This document shows positions 23,401 to 35,574 of a DNA stretch of 64,000 bases, piece by piece; positions within the stretch are counted from its first letter, which is position 1, and every line of letters starts with the position of its first letter. The stretch is taken from the NCBI GenBank assembly GCA_013400115.1, contig VXBP01010329.1, positions 549,515 to 613,514 on the forward strand, in the 5' to 3' direction. Both the position numbers and the translations under genes were made by a program. The notes under the pieces were generated by a model. The model worked only from the letters and a program-made list of their open reading frames with translations, made no database searches and was not told the origin of the DNA. Source of the DNA: Rhinopomastus cyanomelas. Taxonomy: Eukaryota; Chordata; Aves; Bucerotiformes; Rhinopomastidae.

Positions 23401-26400
23401 AAAGGCAGACCGTAATGCACTGTTTGACAAATTCAAGCCAGCAGGGCATTACCCAGTGAGACAAGTTTTACTATGTATTTGAAAAACAAGAGTAATCTAT
23501 TCCACCCTTCTACCTTCCCGCTCCCTCTAGCTCTTTGAATTAGTGCTGCTTTCTTCTGTAAGCCAAACCTCCCCCATCATTTCATACCTGCCTCGTTTTG
23601 GCAGACCTTTCTAGCCTAATGAAAGACTTGAAGGTTTCTATCATGTCTCAGCAATGGCAGTGACCTCTGCTCACGTCGTGTTTGGCCAGTGGATGCACAG
23701 AGTCTCAGGGGTCACTACTGGAGCGGCATTGACCTAGTTTGCATGGGCTGGAGAAGGTCTGCACAGAACGGGCATTGAGCAATTCTGAACAGAGAGGGAA
23801 TTTGTAACAACAACAGTGGGCTCATGGATAATTCATAGGCAGGAAGAAGGGCTATATCGCTGAATGAATACATTAATTAAAACAAATTAGCCTTCTCTTA
23901 TCATCGATGAATACTAAATAAGTAGCTCACTGCTTTAAATAAAGACAACAGTACCCTCACAGTTAAGGACTTCCAAATGATCCGTTTATACAGCCAGAGA
24001 CTAATTCTCTTTTAATTCTTTTTCTCTATAAAGGTTTCTGGCAAAACTTACAGTGACTTTAGGTGCACATTTGTTTGGAATCTGGCTAGCATCAATAACT
24101 TGCAGGCTCTTGAGCAGTGTCTTGCACATTAGAAAGGTTTGACAAAGTAAAATCACTATATTAATGTGATTTGAACTCTTAGGATCTGTTTCTCAGTGTT
24201 TGTAAGAGCAGTACATGTCAGAACAGTCTCTCTTGATATTAATACAACAGATACGTGGCCTCCTTAAAAATGAACACAAGCAGCTGTAGAGCACCACTTC
24301 CCATTTCTGGGGGAGATTCAGGTTAGTTATCTGACTCAAATTTATTGGTTTCTAGTATGAAGTCCATAAACATTTCGTGTTGCAGAAACTGCTTTATGAA
24401 GAGATCCTCCCTCTCCCATGAAAAGAGAACTAGGTGTGCTTAATGCCTGGGAACTTGGGTGTTACCTGGGGCAATGTTGTCAGGATGCGGGGGGCTCCGG
24501 GGATCGGGCGTATTGGGAGGTGTCAGTGGCGCGTGCTGGACGATGCCTTCCACACTGAGGCCATCCATTTTGACGCTCTGTATGGGCTCTCCACGCTGCT
24601 CCCAAACAGAGATAAGTGTCATTGACAGCACAGGCAAAAACACCCTCCTGTGATCCTCTGCTGGGATTTGCAGGGATGGCCTGATCTACAGCCCAGATCT
24701 CATGCAAAGGCACTGTGTCCTGCCGTTGGGTACCCTGTTTGCTAGGTAGGGTTTTCTGACTGTTTGGCAGGAGATGGAACAGCCTCACAACTCTACGAAA
24801 GCAAAGAAGTGTTAAAAATGCACAATTTGAAAAGTCTGTATTACAAGTGTTACGTGCTGCTCTGCGCTAGTCAGAGCACAATTACACCCAAGGTATCAAG
24901 AGGTCTGGCAAGTTTGAGCCATCTGAGTTTCAAAGGACGGATTCTTCAAAGCGTCTCCTCCTGTATCCGTTCACTGCATGTGACGAGTCGCTTTTGTTTG
25001 CAATGTTCGTGCCCTTTATTTGCAACAGAAACAACCATGTCAGTGCAGGCCACTTTCTGGAGATTCACGATACTCTGTGATTTTCCACCCTTCTGTTGGG
25101 TTATTGCTTCTAAGGAAACATCCAAAGCCTTAATCATTGTTACATAAATATAGAATTAGAGTCTCATAAGAAGTCAGGATCTTATTTTAGCTATGACACA
25201 TAGGCTAAATGCAGTTTAAATAGAGACCGGGTTAGAGTAAGAATTTCTAAAAGTAGGAAAGCAAACAGTGTTTGTTGAAACTCACAACAAAAAAAGGTCA
25301 AGGCAGCACGTTTGCTGGCCATCCTGAAGTGTGCTAGAAACGGTTCTTTGCGCTGGCAGAATTGCAAAGATGAAAGCAGTGCTAGTGGTGGCCAGTGAGG
25401 CACTTAAGGGGAGGGAACAGAAGGCAGAGCCATCACTTTGTCCCATCAAAATGTCATACTGACTGTAGAGAACGTGTCCTCGGTGTCTGGGGGAAGAACT
25501 TGTAGTCACAGGACAATGGGTCTGTCAGACTTGGCAGGAAAAGCGTGAAATTCTGGTGATATTCATGGTGTTGTGCTCAGAATTTATCTGCACAGCTTCT
25601 AATAACAGAGGGAGACTCTGAGGAGGCAGTATTCATGGATGTGCTTCTAAATCACACAATCACAGAATCCTTCAGGTTGGAAAAGACCCTTGGGATCAAG
25701 TCCAACCATCCACCCTACTCTGCAAAATTCACCCTTACACCACATGTGGACGATCCTGATTTCTGTTGAGTGAGTGACTGGTTTTCAGTCATCGACGAAT
25801 CAGCTCTCACAAAATAAGAAGCCTGATCACTAGTAACCTGGACGAGATTCAAATGTGAATTATTTGAATCTGATGTCCTGAAGTGCTGAGGCTTTCAGGC
25901 TTTTGATTTATCCACAGGAGCTCAATAAAATGCCAAAGCTCACTTCAGGTCAGCATCATTCTAGTACACATAAATCATGCCCAACGTGTATCATGAGCAC
26001 CAGGGGAACCCAAGCTAGTCTCACAGTGCTTCCTTGAGAAGGTTTTGCAAAATACTCACATTTCTTGGCTTGTTTGCTACGTAGTGGTAGTTTTCGTAGG
26101 TGTATTTGTCAGATCTCCGCTGGCGTCTCTTGAAGAGCCTTGCACCTCTGTTGCTGAGTGTCGATAGCTCCTCTACCATGATATCTCTGGGGATGCTGAC
26201 CTTCTTGCCAAGGTCTAAGCTGGGTGACACTGCAAATATATAATAAATACACACCTCTGGTTTTCTTGCTGGGCACCACAGACCCTACACCTGAAACCCA
26301 ACAGCATATTAGTGCGTGTTAACACATCACACGGCTTCCTACGGTGTTAGTGAAATTAAGCATCTTCCAGGATTTTGGAGCAGAGCATTGAACACCACCG

Positions 26401-29400
26401 ACCTGTGGTTTTGAAGATGCTGAGCACTTCGAGCTCCGCATTTCCTTCAGTTGAATGGCGTTTAGCTGTAGCAAGAGCAGCTCTGTGATGTTCTGCACAT
26501 CACCTTCAAAGCAGTAAAAACTGACTTCTTAAACCACGAGCAGAACTCCCTCTGATCCCAGGGCTCCCCTGTCAAACCTTCCATTAACTTGCTGTGTCCT
26601 GCCCCAGAGAGATGACCAGGTAATCCCATTTAAGCACACCTACCAGTTTCTTACTGATTGTAACCATCATCCTGTCAATTATTCATTAATATTCTGATTG
26701 CTTTTTAAAACCAGGACATGGTATTTGTAAATGTCTTTTAAAGACACTGTCAAAATAAAGCTTCAGGTGTTGAAGCTGAGAGCCTTAGCAAGGAATTACA
26801 GCATCCTCCCAGGAGGTGACACATTTAGAACAGTTTCTTTTTCCTTCTTTCTAAGAGGAAACTGAATCACTAGATTTTTTTCCCCATCACACTGCTTGGG
26901 AAAAATTCCTTGCCTTTGGTAACACTCCGGGGGGTTTGCAAATGAAAACATATAAGCAGGAGAAAGAGAGACAACTGGGGCTGTAAGCGGAGAACTCTGA
27001 ATATGAGAGACCCTACTAGGTCTTCTTCATGGGAAAGTTCTGGGAACTGGGATGCTGGGAGCAACGAGTAGGCTGTTCATCTCTCTCAAAGGGTGTCCTC
27101 AGCTACTAGGTAAAGCTTTATCCAACAGCTAAGTTTTAATGCAGTAACTGCAATGCTGAACAGACTCTTTTGTAACAATTTGTTTCTTAGAACCTTGTAG
27201 AATTTAGCAAATATCAGAGTGACTGGGTTGCATAGCAAACCCAGAATTTTCAAGAAAATAACTTACTTTAACATACTGGAAAATAACTTCCTTTTGTCAC
27301 TTTAATAATTATCATTTTATTAATTGACGATGTTCTTGGTTTTTCCTGAGTCTCAGGAAGATGTAGTGTACTTGGAAAACTACAGCCATGATGAGGTGTG
27401 TGCGTGCACAGCACGGCGTGCGTCTCCTGGTAACTGTGGGTTAGATGTGCACCGGGATGTGCAAACAGCCAGGAAAGCCGATCGAGACGGGTGTATTAAA
27501 TAGTCAGCTGCCACTGCATAGCCAAGAGTTTTCCAGGTGGTCATCCCAACAGGTCTGTGAGCCCCGGAGTGCATCGCTCTTGAGCCACTTCTGTCCATAC
27601 TGATTGCAGCAACAGCAAGCTGACTGTATGGTGAGTGGGAGTGTGCACTTCTGCTTCAGAAATAGCTGGTGCGAAGAATCCTAACAGCCTCCTGTTATTT
27701 ACGAGGTAGTGACAAAACACAGTCTTAACATGGAAGAAAATGACTCCGCTTCCCAGCGTAGCCCTGTCAGCAATAGATAGTGGTGGGGTTTTTGCTCTGT
27801 GGTGACGTGTGCTGGTTATTGGCCTGTGGCCTGAAACTGAGACCTGCAAGTCGTATTTATTCATGTAGCTAGATTGCTGCTGGGGTGTGGACTGTTGGGT
27901 GGTTTTATATTGGTCAGGTGTAAGAAACGTACCCCTCAGATCTGCAATATTTTCACGTAGGAAAAGGCACACAGTGGGTAGTGTGTATGTCCTCAGGGAG
28001 CGGGTTGCCAAGGTGGCTGCAGATCTCTGTCCAAAGCACTCAGCGTTGTTCTGGAACACGCTGGGTGTTATCGGGGTTGGGCCTTGCTGTTCCCTTGCAT
28101 ACACACTGTTCTTGTTCATGGCAACTGAAGGCTCCAAAGTACTTTGTAAGCACAGTTGTGTATCTGGGCAGCATCCCAAAAATATAAGTGTGAAGTTCAG
28201 CTGAATCCGTGGCCAACTCAAATCTAATCACCTGTCTAGTTTTAGGATGTGTCTAGGGATTGTTTCAGTGTCAGTGCAGGAAAGGTGCTGCAGAATGGGA
28301 AATAATCCTTTAAATGTCCTCCTGGATGATAGAAAGACAACATCAGTGTCATAAAAGGACATTGTAAAGGACTATTGGAAGTCTAATTCATAGTTTAATC
28401 CTAACCTTAGCCTTTTAGCTTCATTTCTTAATTTGCTCCTGCCAAGTCCTTCCTGACCTGTGCTTAACATCATAAACCCCTTGTATTTAAATATGAGTTA
28501 CATAGTTCTTCCTGCATTCACTACCTAATCCACTGTTAATCTTTCAGGGTACAGTCTTCTAAATACCTTAAGCTGGATTATCAATTTTAATAATCAATAA
28601 GAGGAAGTATGTTTATTATGGTTGCAGAAATAAGATTTTTGAACTCTGCATTCAAGAGGCAGCACAGAGCTGGGCCTGAGATTGAAGTGGAACAGAAGGG
28701 TAACCTGACGAGCTCCAACAGCTTCCTTAAACATTTCTGTTTACATATAGCTCTACATCTAGCAAACAGCCTTCCAGATCTCAGGTTAAACTTGTTGAAG
28801 TAACAATGAGGGAAGAAACAAAATGTCAACAGTTGTTAGAGCTGAACTGAACCATTTGAAAACCAGATTTCTCCTAGATTTTGTGAGGAATTTGTCAGAC
28901 TTGGTGCCAAAGATCTAGCAGGTATTTTGTATGGTTGCAGCTTTTTTTAACCTTCTCACAGAATCACAGAGCATTAGGGATTGGAAATCACCTCAAAAGA
29001 TCATCCAGTTCAATCCCCTGCCACAGCTCAATGCCCTGGACCCAGTCACACAGCAGCATATCCATCCAGGTTTTAAACGTCCATGGAGAAGGAGACTCCA
29101 CAACCCCCTTGCAGCTCATTCCAATGCTCTGTCACCCTCACCATGAAGAAGTTCCTTCTCATATTGATGTGGAGCTTCACAGGCATTGCCTCATGTCCTA
29201 TCATTAGATGCCCTGAGCAGAGCCTGGCTCCATCCTCCTGACACCCACCCTTCACATATTTATCAAGATTAATGAGGTCACCCCTCAGTCTCCCTTCTCC
29301 CAGCTCCAGAGCCCCAGCTCCCTCAGCCTTTCCTCAGCAGGGAGATGCTCCCCTCTCTCCATCATCTCTGTGGCTCTGCGCTGGACTCTCTCCAGCAGCT

Positions 29401-31282
29401 CTGTGCTCTTCTGGAACTGAAACTGAGGGGCCCAGAACTGGACCAAATACTCTTTCTTAACTGAGCAAGCTCTTGCTGAGCTTGTACAGCTACACATTTC
29501 AAACCCTCATCACACCCATTTAATGTCATTTCATTGCTTTTTTTAGCAGTTCAAGAGCCCAGGCAGCCAAAGAAGATGCCCAAGTAGAACGTACACTTAA
29601 AGAGTTAGTACTGCCTTCTGTGACCTCCTCTCACAGCGTATCTTGTAGGATATGTGTAGACTCATGTGTATGAACCTGAACCTGGCAGCAATGCTGGTAG
29701 CACATAAACAATAGGCCAGTTTACGCGAGGCAAATGCCCAACATCAGCACAGACTATCCAGTGATGGAAGGGATTTCAAGGCAGGATTGGACGTGGCACT
29801 TGGTGCCATGGTCTAGCCTTGAGCTCTGTGGTAACAGGTTGGACTTGATGATCTATGAGGTCTCTTCCGACCTTGGTAATACTGTGATACTGTGGATTTC
29901 AGGGGCTCTACGGGAGATCTCTTAGTACTGCTACCAACAGGAGCAACATATACTATGTGAAATGCCCAATTCCAAAGAAACGTAGGACAAACACTTGGGG
30001 GTTTTTGCCCTGAAGCTTCTACAGGCTATTTCAGGCACATCCATAGTCCTTGAGTTTAACAATACCCAAAAAAACCAGTTGTAATGAAATCTGTGTGGGC
30101 AACCCAGCTTTCAGACTTGAGCGCCTGTTCAGTGGAGAATGGCAAAAGGGAACAGGTATTTGTTCAGGAAGAGAAATGATAGGAAAAAAACCTAGGAAAA
30201 TATCAAAAAGACTAGGACCAGGCACAGAAACTCATAAACCTTATGTCTTGTTCTACTCTTCATGCCATCACTGTGGTCAGTGAGTGAGTGCAAAACCCAC
30301 CCCCTTCTCTGGAGCAGAAGCCCTCAAGAGAGCTTTTCAACACCGAAATGTGATATTCAGTGTTTCATCCTATGGGAGTGGCATTGTTTTCATAAATTCT
30401 CACTATTCATGGAGCTCCTTGTTTTTTCAGTGTGGTTTGTGGGGTGCTTAGCACTTTTTAGAAATGAATCTTTTACGTAGGTGGTAAAAAAGGCTTCATA
30501 AGGAGGATTAGAAGGCTCTCCAAAAGCATGTAGCACATGCCTCCTGAAAGCCAAGCAGCTTTGTGTTGCCGACTGAGTTAATTGCTGCTTAAGGTGTCAT
30601 TCTAGAAGTGTAATTTTATGAAGTTGATCTAGAAAATCAAGCTACCTTCTCATTAGTGCCTGCGTTTTCACCCGTGCGGCAAGGGAAGTCGCTTCATCTA
30701 AGATCAACGAGTGTGAGTGCATTAGAGAGAGCTGCCAAGTGCTAGTAAAATTAGTTACAGAGATAAAGGCTGAGAGGAAGGAGCAGAGATGTCAACATTG
30801 GGTCCAAAACTTTTTATCGTTCATATCAAAAGCAGAGTGAAGCAGAGCAAAAATAGCGAAGATACAGTCCATCGCGTTTCTCAGATGACAGCCTTTTGAA
30901 ATGGAATGAAGTCATGTTATTAACCCCAAATAATGTCCTGAAAGGCTATGCCAGCAGAATGTACATCAGCTGTTAGATTACTTCATTCCTCCACAGCAGT
31001 TGTTCATCTGAAAATAGCTTTCAAATGAAAAGAGGCAACTACAAAAGGATTAGTTACCATAGGCAGCGTGATACTCCCACGAGATTATTTATGGCAAAAC
31101 ACCCGAGACAAAGCTGCAGGAGAGTTAAAGTCTGTACGACTAACGAAATGCGTTAGGGAGGGCTGCAGGACAATGCGCGCAGCGTAAGCGGGGTGCAGCG
31201 CTATACCATTTCTCTGTATTTCATCCATAATGGCTGCCGCTGCTTGTTTCCTCTCTTTGACCATGGCAGAATGTGACAACAT
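17245..31282 (-). CDS. MYOZ2: MYOZ2 (myozenin-2/calsarcin-1), complete coding region in five exons
   Basis: Myozenin-2 is a Z-disc protein of cardiac and slow skeletal muscle that tethers calcineurin to alpha-actinin and also binds filamin C and telethonin (family knowledge). The coding exons are 31207-31282, 26060-26229, 24466-24595, 22628-22811 and 17245-17476. Their lengths (76, 170, 130, 184, 232 bp) sum to 792 bp, i.e. 263 residues plus stop, against 264 residues in human. All junction phases agree (1, 0, 1, 2). Family hallmarks are the LGKKVSIPRDIM block, the HAPLTPPNTPDPRSPP block, PKYYQSPW, LLEALYPKLFKPE, the repeated RSFNR sequences and VATPFGGFE. The C-terminus ends ETEDL, the class III PDZ-binding motif through which myozenins bind PDZ-LIM proteins such as ZASP. 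The gene looks intact. It lies between SYNPO2 and the putative USP53 promoter in the same orientation, matching human 4q26. Confidence 0.97.
17477..22627 (-). other. MYOZ2: MYOZ2 intron between exons 4 and 5
   Basis: About 5.1 kb. One CR1 tail (20240-20467, plus). An AT-rich patch at about 19140-19320 has a cluster of TAATT/AATTA cores that could be a homeodomain-type regulatory element (inference). No other coding potential recognised. Confidence 0.7.
20240..20467 (+). mobile_element. CR1 LINE 3' fragment, older subfamily
   Basis: GGGCTGCCCAGGGAGGTTGT, GGTTGGACTCAGTGATCCCA and TGTGATTCTGTGAT end. Confidence 0.85.
22628..22811 (-). CDS. MYOZ2: MYOZ2 coding exon 4
   Basis: Acceptor TTGCCCTGCAG|GATATT at 22811; donor AACAG|GTAATT at 22628/22627. 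It encodes GYSGPLKEIPPEKFNTTSVP, KYYQSPWIEAIRDDPELLEA and LYPKLFKPEAKPELPDYRSF, very close to human MYOZ2. This exon carries part of the region reported for alpha-actinin and calcineurin binding in the family. Confidence 0.95.
24466..24595 (-). CDS. MYOZ2: MYOZ2 coding exon 3
   Basis: Acceptor CTCTGTTTGGGAGCAG|CGT. A second AG three bases upstream would start the exon at 24598 and add one Gln without changing frame. The donor CCAG|GTAACA lies at 24466/24465. It encodes RGEPIQSVKMDGLSVEGIVQ, then the diagnostic LTPPNTPDPRSPPHPDNIAP stretch. The first third is the least conserved part of the protein compared with human. Confidence 0.93.
25650..25750 (-). mobile_element. CR1 LINE 3' tail, older subfamily
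   Basis: CACAGAATCCTTCAGGTTGG and ACCCTTGGGATCAAGTCCAA, the reverse of the tail at 20240-20467. Confidence 0.8.
26060..26229 (-). CDS. MYOZ2: MYOZ2 coding exon 2
   Basis: Acceptor TATATTTGCAG|TG at 26229; donor AAT|GTGAGT at 26060/26059. The split codon GTG is completed from the previous exon. It encodes the N-terminal conserved block: LGKKVSIPRDIMVEELSTLS, then RGARLFKRRQRRSDKYTYEN. The basic motif at 26093-26149 resembles three motifs in the neighbouring SYNPO2 exon. Confidence 0.95.
27933..28119 (-). other. Exon-like segment with start codon inside a MYOZ2 intron
   Basis: Minus-strand ATG at 28119 in a fair context (G at -3), 62 codons, then donor G|GTACGT at 27933/27932. The product starts MNKNSVYAREQQGPTPITPS. 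CpG is retained over the segment. The frame continues past the donor to 27541, giving a 200-codon-plus open stretch, but the plus strand is open here too. Not recognised. Confidence 0.2.
28958..29500 (-). mobile_element. CR1 LINE 3' fragment, about 540 bp
   Basis: CACAGAATCACAGAGCATTA end through TGAGGTCACCCCTCAGTCTC and CTCTCCAGCAGCTCTGTGCT. One of the longest dominant-subfamily copies. Confidence 0.9.
29770..29895 (+). mobile_element. CR1 LINE 3' tail, older subfamily
   Basis: GGTTGGACTTGATGATCTAT, GAGGTCTCTTCCGACCTTGG and an AATACTGTGATACTGTGG end. Confidence 0.75.
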
Positions 31283-31309
31283 GGTGCGCTCCTGACACGA
31301 TTTTCCTCG
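31207..31309 (-). CDS. MYOZ2: MYOZ2 first coding exon
   Basis: The acceptor TTTTCTTTCAG|CGAGG puts the exon start at 31309, so at least one non-coding exon must lie upstream, as in mammals. The ATG at 31282 is preceded by GCGCACC, a fair Kozak context. It encodes 25 residues (MLSHSAMVKERKQAAAAIMD onwards to IQRN) plus one base, and ends at donor G|GTATAG (31207/31206). The extra residues in an open frame past the donor are intron. Confidence 0.92.
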
Positions 31310-32609
31310 CTGAAAGAAAACAACACATTTCTTTACACTGTTGAGCCCCTTTGCACCATTCAGCCGACTTTACTTTCTTACAGCCTGCTTAGAACAGCCG
31401 GGTAGCGAAGAGAATTAGCTCAGATACAGAAATACCGTGCTTTCTGTTGGGCAGACAGGTGATAGGACATGCTCTGATGGACTCTGAGTTGGCCGCACAC
31501 GTTGTGTAGTACAACGAGTGTCAGTGCTCAAGGCCTTCTCACTTCCACACCTTATATTAGAAGATGTAAATGCATAACCAATCTTTTCGTAACATCCTGG
31601 TTTCTGGTTTCAGAAATGTTGCACTCTGACATTTCTCAGTCTAGTAGAGACTAGAGGAACTAAACGAGATGCTTAGGCATCTTTAAAGAAAATGCATTGC
31701 CTACTAAGTAAAAAAATAGACATCTTTGTCATTGCAGAGCCAGGAGGTTCTGTAAATGTCCTTTACATGACAGTTGGTAGGACAGACAATGTCAAAATAT
31801 TTCAGGAAACAGTACACTTACCCTACTGCTTTGTTGTGCAGAACAAAAGCGATGCCAACCCTTTCGTTGAAGCCTCAGGACTTAGTTACGTATGGGGATG
31901 ACCTGCCTGGTCCAGGATGGTTTCTACCCTTGTGCTTGAGTCTGCATGGTACCTAGTGCCGAGACAAACTGGGGGCTGATCCTCTTCAAAGGGATTGGCA
32001 TCCAGCTGACATCAACCAGTTATATATAGAAACAAACACTCCAGCCACTCATATCTTCCTGGCGAAGGAAGAGAATGGAAAAGATTCAGCTGCACCCACA
32101 ACAAAGAGAGTTTATGTCCCTTTCAGAACTTATTGGAAGATTTAATGGAATGCTTGTGCTCGTACAGATTATCTCCTCCTCACCTCTGTGAATAGTAATC
32201 TCTCTTAAAACTGGGAAAGAGACATTTAAAAATAAGGTGTTAAATACATGGGTGGACAAGACTCTATCAGATGAGAAAGGCGTTGGCTAATCCTTTAGTG
32301 AAAGATGAGACTGTGCTTCAGGAGTAGCTGATGGCTAAAGTCAGTGGCAGATGGCTGATGTGCAAAGTCTGTTCTGGAAAAGAAATGAGAGCTTTTTCAG
32401 TGTTAGATGTGGTCGGGAGCAACTCCCCAATGAGCACATGCTCTGCAAACTGTTCCTCAAAATCTCTTCATTTCCTTTGTGCGGCAGGAACAGACACCTG
32501 CAGTAACATGAGGCTCAGTAACATTCAGTGTTCCAGGGCGCCGATGTGTCAGTTTGTCAAAGAGATGTGCGATGTGTAGAGCCCAGATATTTCGTGGCAG
32601 CAACCACCT

Positions 32610-32949
32610 TCAGCCAGAAACAGTCGCAGAAGGCAGCACTCCCCCCTTGGCCTCCGCTCTGAATGCAGCTAACTGGGCACTAGAAGCAAGATGAAACTTT
32701 TCTATTCCAGGTTTGGGTTTGGGTTTGTTCAAGGAACTTCTTCTTATGGAGAATTGTGGTCTTGTGTGGCTTGGAGGATTGATCAGAAAAGTGCTTGGAT
32801 CTGGATATGACCGGAGGAAGGAATTCTGACTATAGGTGGAATCTGGAAAGTCATAAAATGCATAAACCCAATGTGCACAGCCTTTGAAGCACAAAGCCTT
32901 CTGAGACAGATAAAATGTGTGTGCCTGATATGATGCCCTGAAAGTCTGC
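32610..32949 (-). other. Candidate terminal exon C
   Basis: Two acceptor-like sites (exon starts 32949 or 32937) both give phase 2, matching the donors of candidate exons A and B. The frame is open for about 110 codons to TGA at 32610. It includes YQAHTFYLSQKALCFKGCAH, FYDFPDSTYSQNSFLRSYPD and PKPKPGIEKFHLASSAQ. Tyr, Pro and Phe are frequent. A minus-strand ATTAAA lies near 32139. Not recognised. Confidence 0.27.
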
Positions 32950-34037
32950 CTGTCCAACCAAAACCCAGCACTTTCCTCCTCTAGCTCTCTGTTGCCAAGC
33001 TCAGCTTTGCAAAGCGTTTGTCTGAGATCCTACACATCTCTGCCCCAAGGAGGGGTTTGTTGTAATCCTCACTCTCAGAGTTTACCTGCTGCTGTTACTT
33101 CACAGTAGTTCTTTCTAGTTTATATGCTCAGATCAGGCACTTCCAACAGTATCAGCATGACAAAAGCATGGCAAAGACTTGATTGCATCCTGTCTAAGTC
33201 CTGGTTGCATCTTATCTATTCAGCTGAAGGACAAGGTTGTTCTCAGTGTATCACCACCAAGCTCTCAAGTGGGAGTCTGTCCTGGGTTCACACTACTCAG
33301 TGTTTTCATTCACAACTTCAGTGAAGGAGTAGAGAATGTCAATTAAAGGCCAATCTAGGAAAATTACAAGCAATCTGTAGGGATGAATTAAAATGTTAAA
33401 TTAACTTGATGAAGTTAATTTAAAAAAGAGAACTGAAATGCAATTCAATAGACCCCCATCCAGATGAAATCATAAAGTGGGCATGGAACTGGCTGACACT
33501 GAACTTGTTCTTTAACTTGAATCTTTGATCCAGGACAAAACATCAAGAGGCATCTCAAATGGGATAGTCCTGTGCTTGCTCTATCCAATTTCCATTAGCT
33601 AATCATTTGACGGGCTGAAAATGCACTGGTAAGCAACGCTGTGCTTTGGCACCTTCAGAACAGCAGGTACGGTTCAGCCAGCTGCTCCTGGATGGCTGCA
33701 AGCTCTTGTGTGTGAGATGCTTGACTTTCCAAGTTACACTGAAAACTTGCTGCAGTACTTCAAAATCAATGAAACAAAGGCATAAAATGCAAAATTTTTG
33801 CACATTAGAAGGAAAAATCAGTTGCAGAGAAAAAAACCAAGGGATAACTGGCAAAGGCGATGTGGCAGAAGAATTCTACCGAAGCACAAACTAGTGAACC
33901 AATCACTAGTGAGGTACAACAATCGAGTGCTTTGAGCTTTGTGAGCAGAATATCCACGTGGATTGACAAACACGTGGTTACTTTGTGTGTGAGATTGTCA
34001 CAGGCACTCACTTACTAGTGAATGCCTAGCACTCAAG

Positions 34038-34725
34038 GTGCGGTCTGATGAGTACCCAGTACAAGGGCACCATTGCTTCCCTACTCCTGCTGGTTACACT
34101 GTTCCTCATCTAGGCCAGGATGCCGTTGGCCTTCTTAAGCCACTTGGGCACTGGGCACCCTGCTGGCTCCTGTTCAGCCGGCTGTCACCAAACACCCCCA
34201 GGTCCTTTTCTGCCAGGCAGCTCTCCCACCCCTCTTCCCCCAGCCTATAGCTGCTGGGGATTGTTGTGACCAAAGTGCATGACCCAGTTTTTAACCCAGC
34301 AAAGAGTCCACCTGTTTGAGCCATGCACCTCCAGCTTCTCCAGCAGAATGCTGTGGGACACAGTGTCCAATGCCTGACTGAAGTCCAGGTAGACAACAGC
34401 CACCCACTGCTTTTTCCTCACCCACTAGTCGGGTACCTGATCATAGAAGGAGATCAAGTTAGTTAAACAGGACTTGCTCTTCATGAACCCAGCCTTCCTC
34501 AGAAGTGAGGTCAGGCTGACAGGCCTGTTGTTCCCCAGATCTTCCCTTCTTATAGATGAGTGTCACACTGGCAAGTTTCTACTCATCTGGGACCTACCCC
34601 ATTAACCAGAACTGCTGATGAATGATGGAGAGAGGCTTGGTAAATTCCACTGCCAGCTCCCTCAGCACTCTGGGGTGGATCTCATCCACCCCCACAGACT
34701 TAGTGGTGTCCAGTTGGCTGAGTAC
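34038..34725 (-). mobile_element. CR1 LINE fragment including reverse-transcriptase remnant
   Basis: On the minus strand, short decayed reading blocks resemble CR1 ORF2 reverse transcriptase (VGVDEIHPRVLRELA; VVYLDFSQALDTVSHSILLE; HGSNRWTLCWVKNW). Frames are broken, so it is inactive. This is the deepest-reaching CR1 copy in the window and it lacks the 3' tail. Confidence 0.85.
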
Positions 34726-35149
34726 TTTTGATTATATTGGAGCAATTTTCCATTGTGTGTGTTGTCAGTGCAGAGCTGAACTTCAGGAGTGGGTTTGGTT
34801 CCAAAGAAAAAGTGTATTTGATTCTGCCTTGCAGCTGAACCAGCCTGACACTTTACTGACAGATATTTTTATCTGTAAATGTTATCATTCTGAAGCTGAA
34901 CTTTAAAAGCTTAAAATTTAATTTGCTGCTTCCTCCTGTGTTAGGGTTCTGCCATTAACTGAAATAGAAGTGAGCATGTGTCACTGCAGCTGGAATAAAG
35001 AATGTTAGCTGTGGAATAAGGAGCTGTTAGAGCTGCTAAACTAGAACTGATCCTGTTGAATGCTACTTTCTTTTAATGCTCAAAGAGGTTCAGAGCCCCA
35101 TAAAATATACCAGATGGCTAAAACAGCATCCATGCGTAGACATGACTGT

Positions 35150-35418
35150 CCTGATCGAGGAGATTCTGCTGTGGTGAGGGGATTGACTAGATGATCTCTT
35201 GAAGTCCTTCCAATCCCTAATGTTCTGTGATTCTGTTGGAATATTCTGGCATGGTCTGCCCAGGGCAGAGGGAGCCCCCAGCCCTGGAGGTGTTGGAGGC
35301 CAGCCTGGCTGTGGCCCTTAGTGCCCTGATCTAGCCAATGTGGTGATGTTAGGTCCTGGTCTGGGCTGGCTGAGCTCAGAAGGCTTGTCCAGCCTCAACC
35401 ATTCTGTGATTCTATAAT
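35150..35418 (+). mobile_element. Two abutting CR1 3' tails
   Basis: A dominant-type tail ending ATGTTCTGTGATTCTGTTGG (35150-35238) is directly followed by an older-type tail (TGGTCTGGGCTGGCTGAGCT, then a TTCTGTGATTCTATAAT end) on the same strand. Confidence 0.85.
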
Positions 35419-35574
35419 ATCCATAATAAAGAGAAAAGATTAAGGAAGGTGAAAAAAATTGCACGACCTTGCAATATCATAACAGAATGAAGCCTTGCAC
35501 TTCAATCAGAAGTGTCATTAGGAAGCAGAAAACTGGGATGATGAAGTCAGCCTGCAGACAAGGATAACGTTTAC

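Larger units (their letters stand above)
22812..26059 (-). other. MYOZ2: MYOZ2 introns flanking coding exon 3
   Basis: Two introns (22812-24465 and 24596-26059). The second holds one old CR1 tail at about 25650-25750. The remainder is ordinary AT-rich intron without recognised features. Confidence 0.7.
26230..31206 (-). other. MYOZ2: MYOZ2 intron between coding exons 1 and 2
   Basis: About 5 kb. It contains CR1 tails at 28958-29500 (minus) and 29770-29895 (plus), plus an exon-like segment at 27933-28119. Near 30960-31010 there are CAGCTG and a CATTCCT (MCAT core) close to the first coding exon; these muscle-type sites are suggestive only. Confidence 0.6.

Noticed and set aside
27541..28221. 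226-codon minus-strand open frame
   Set aside because: It begins at a non-ATG codon, the opposite strand is also open over half of it, and the length is only slightly above what 64 kb of random sequence gives. Only the sub-segment with ATG and donor is kept as a weak candidate.
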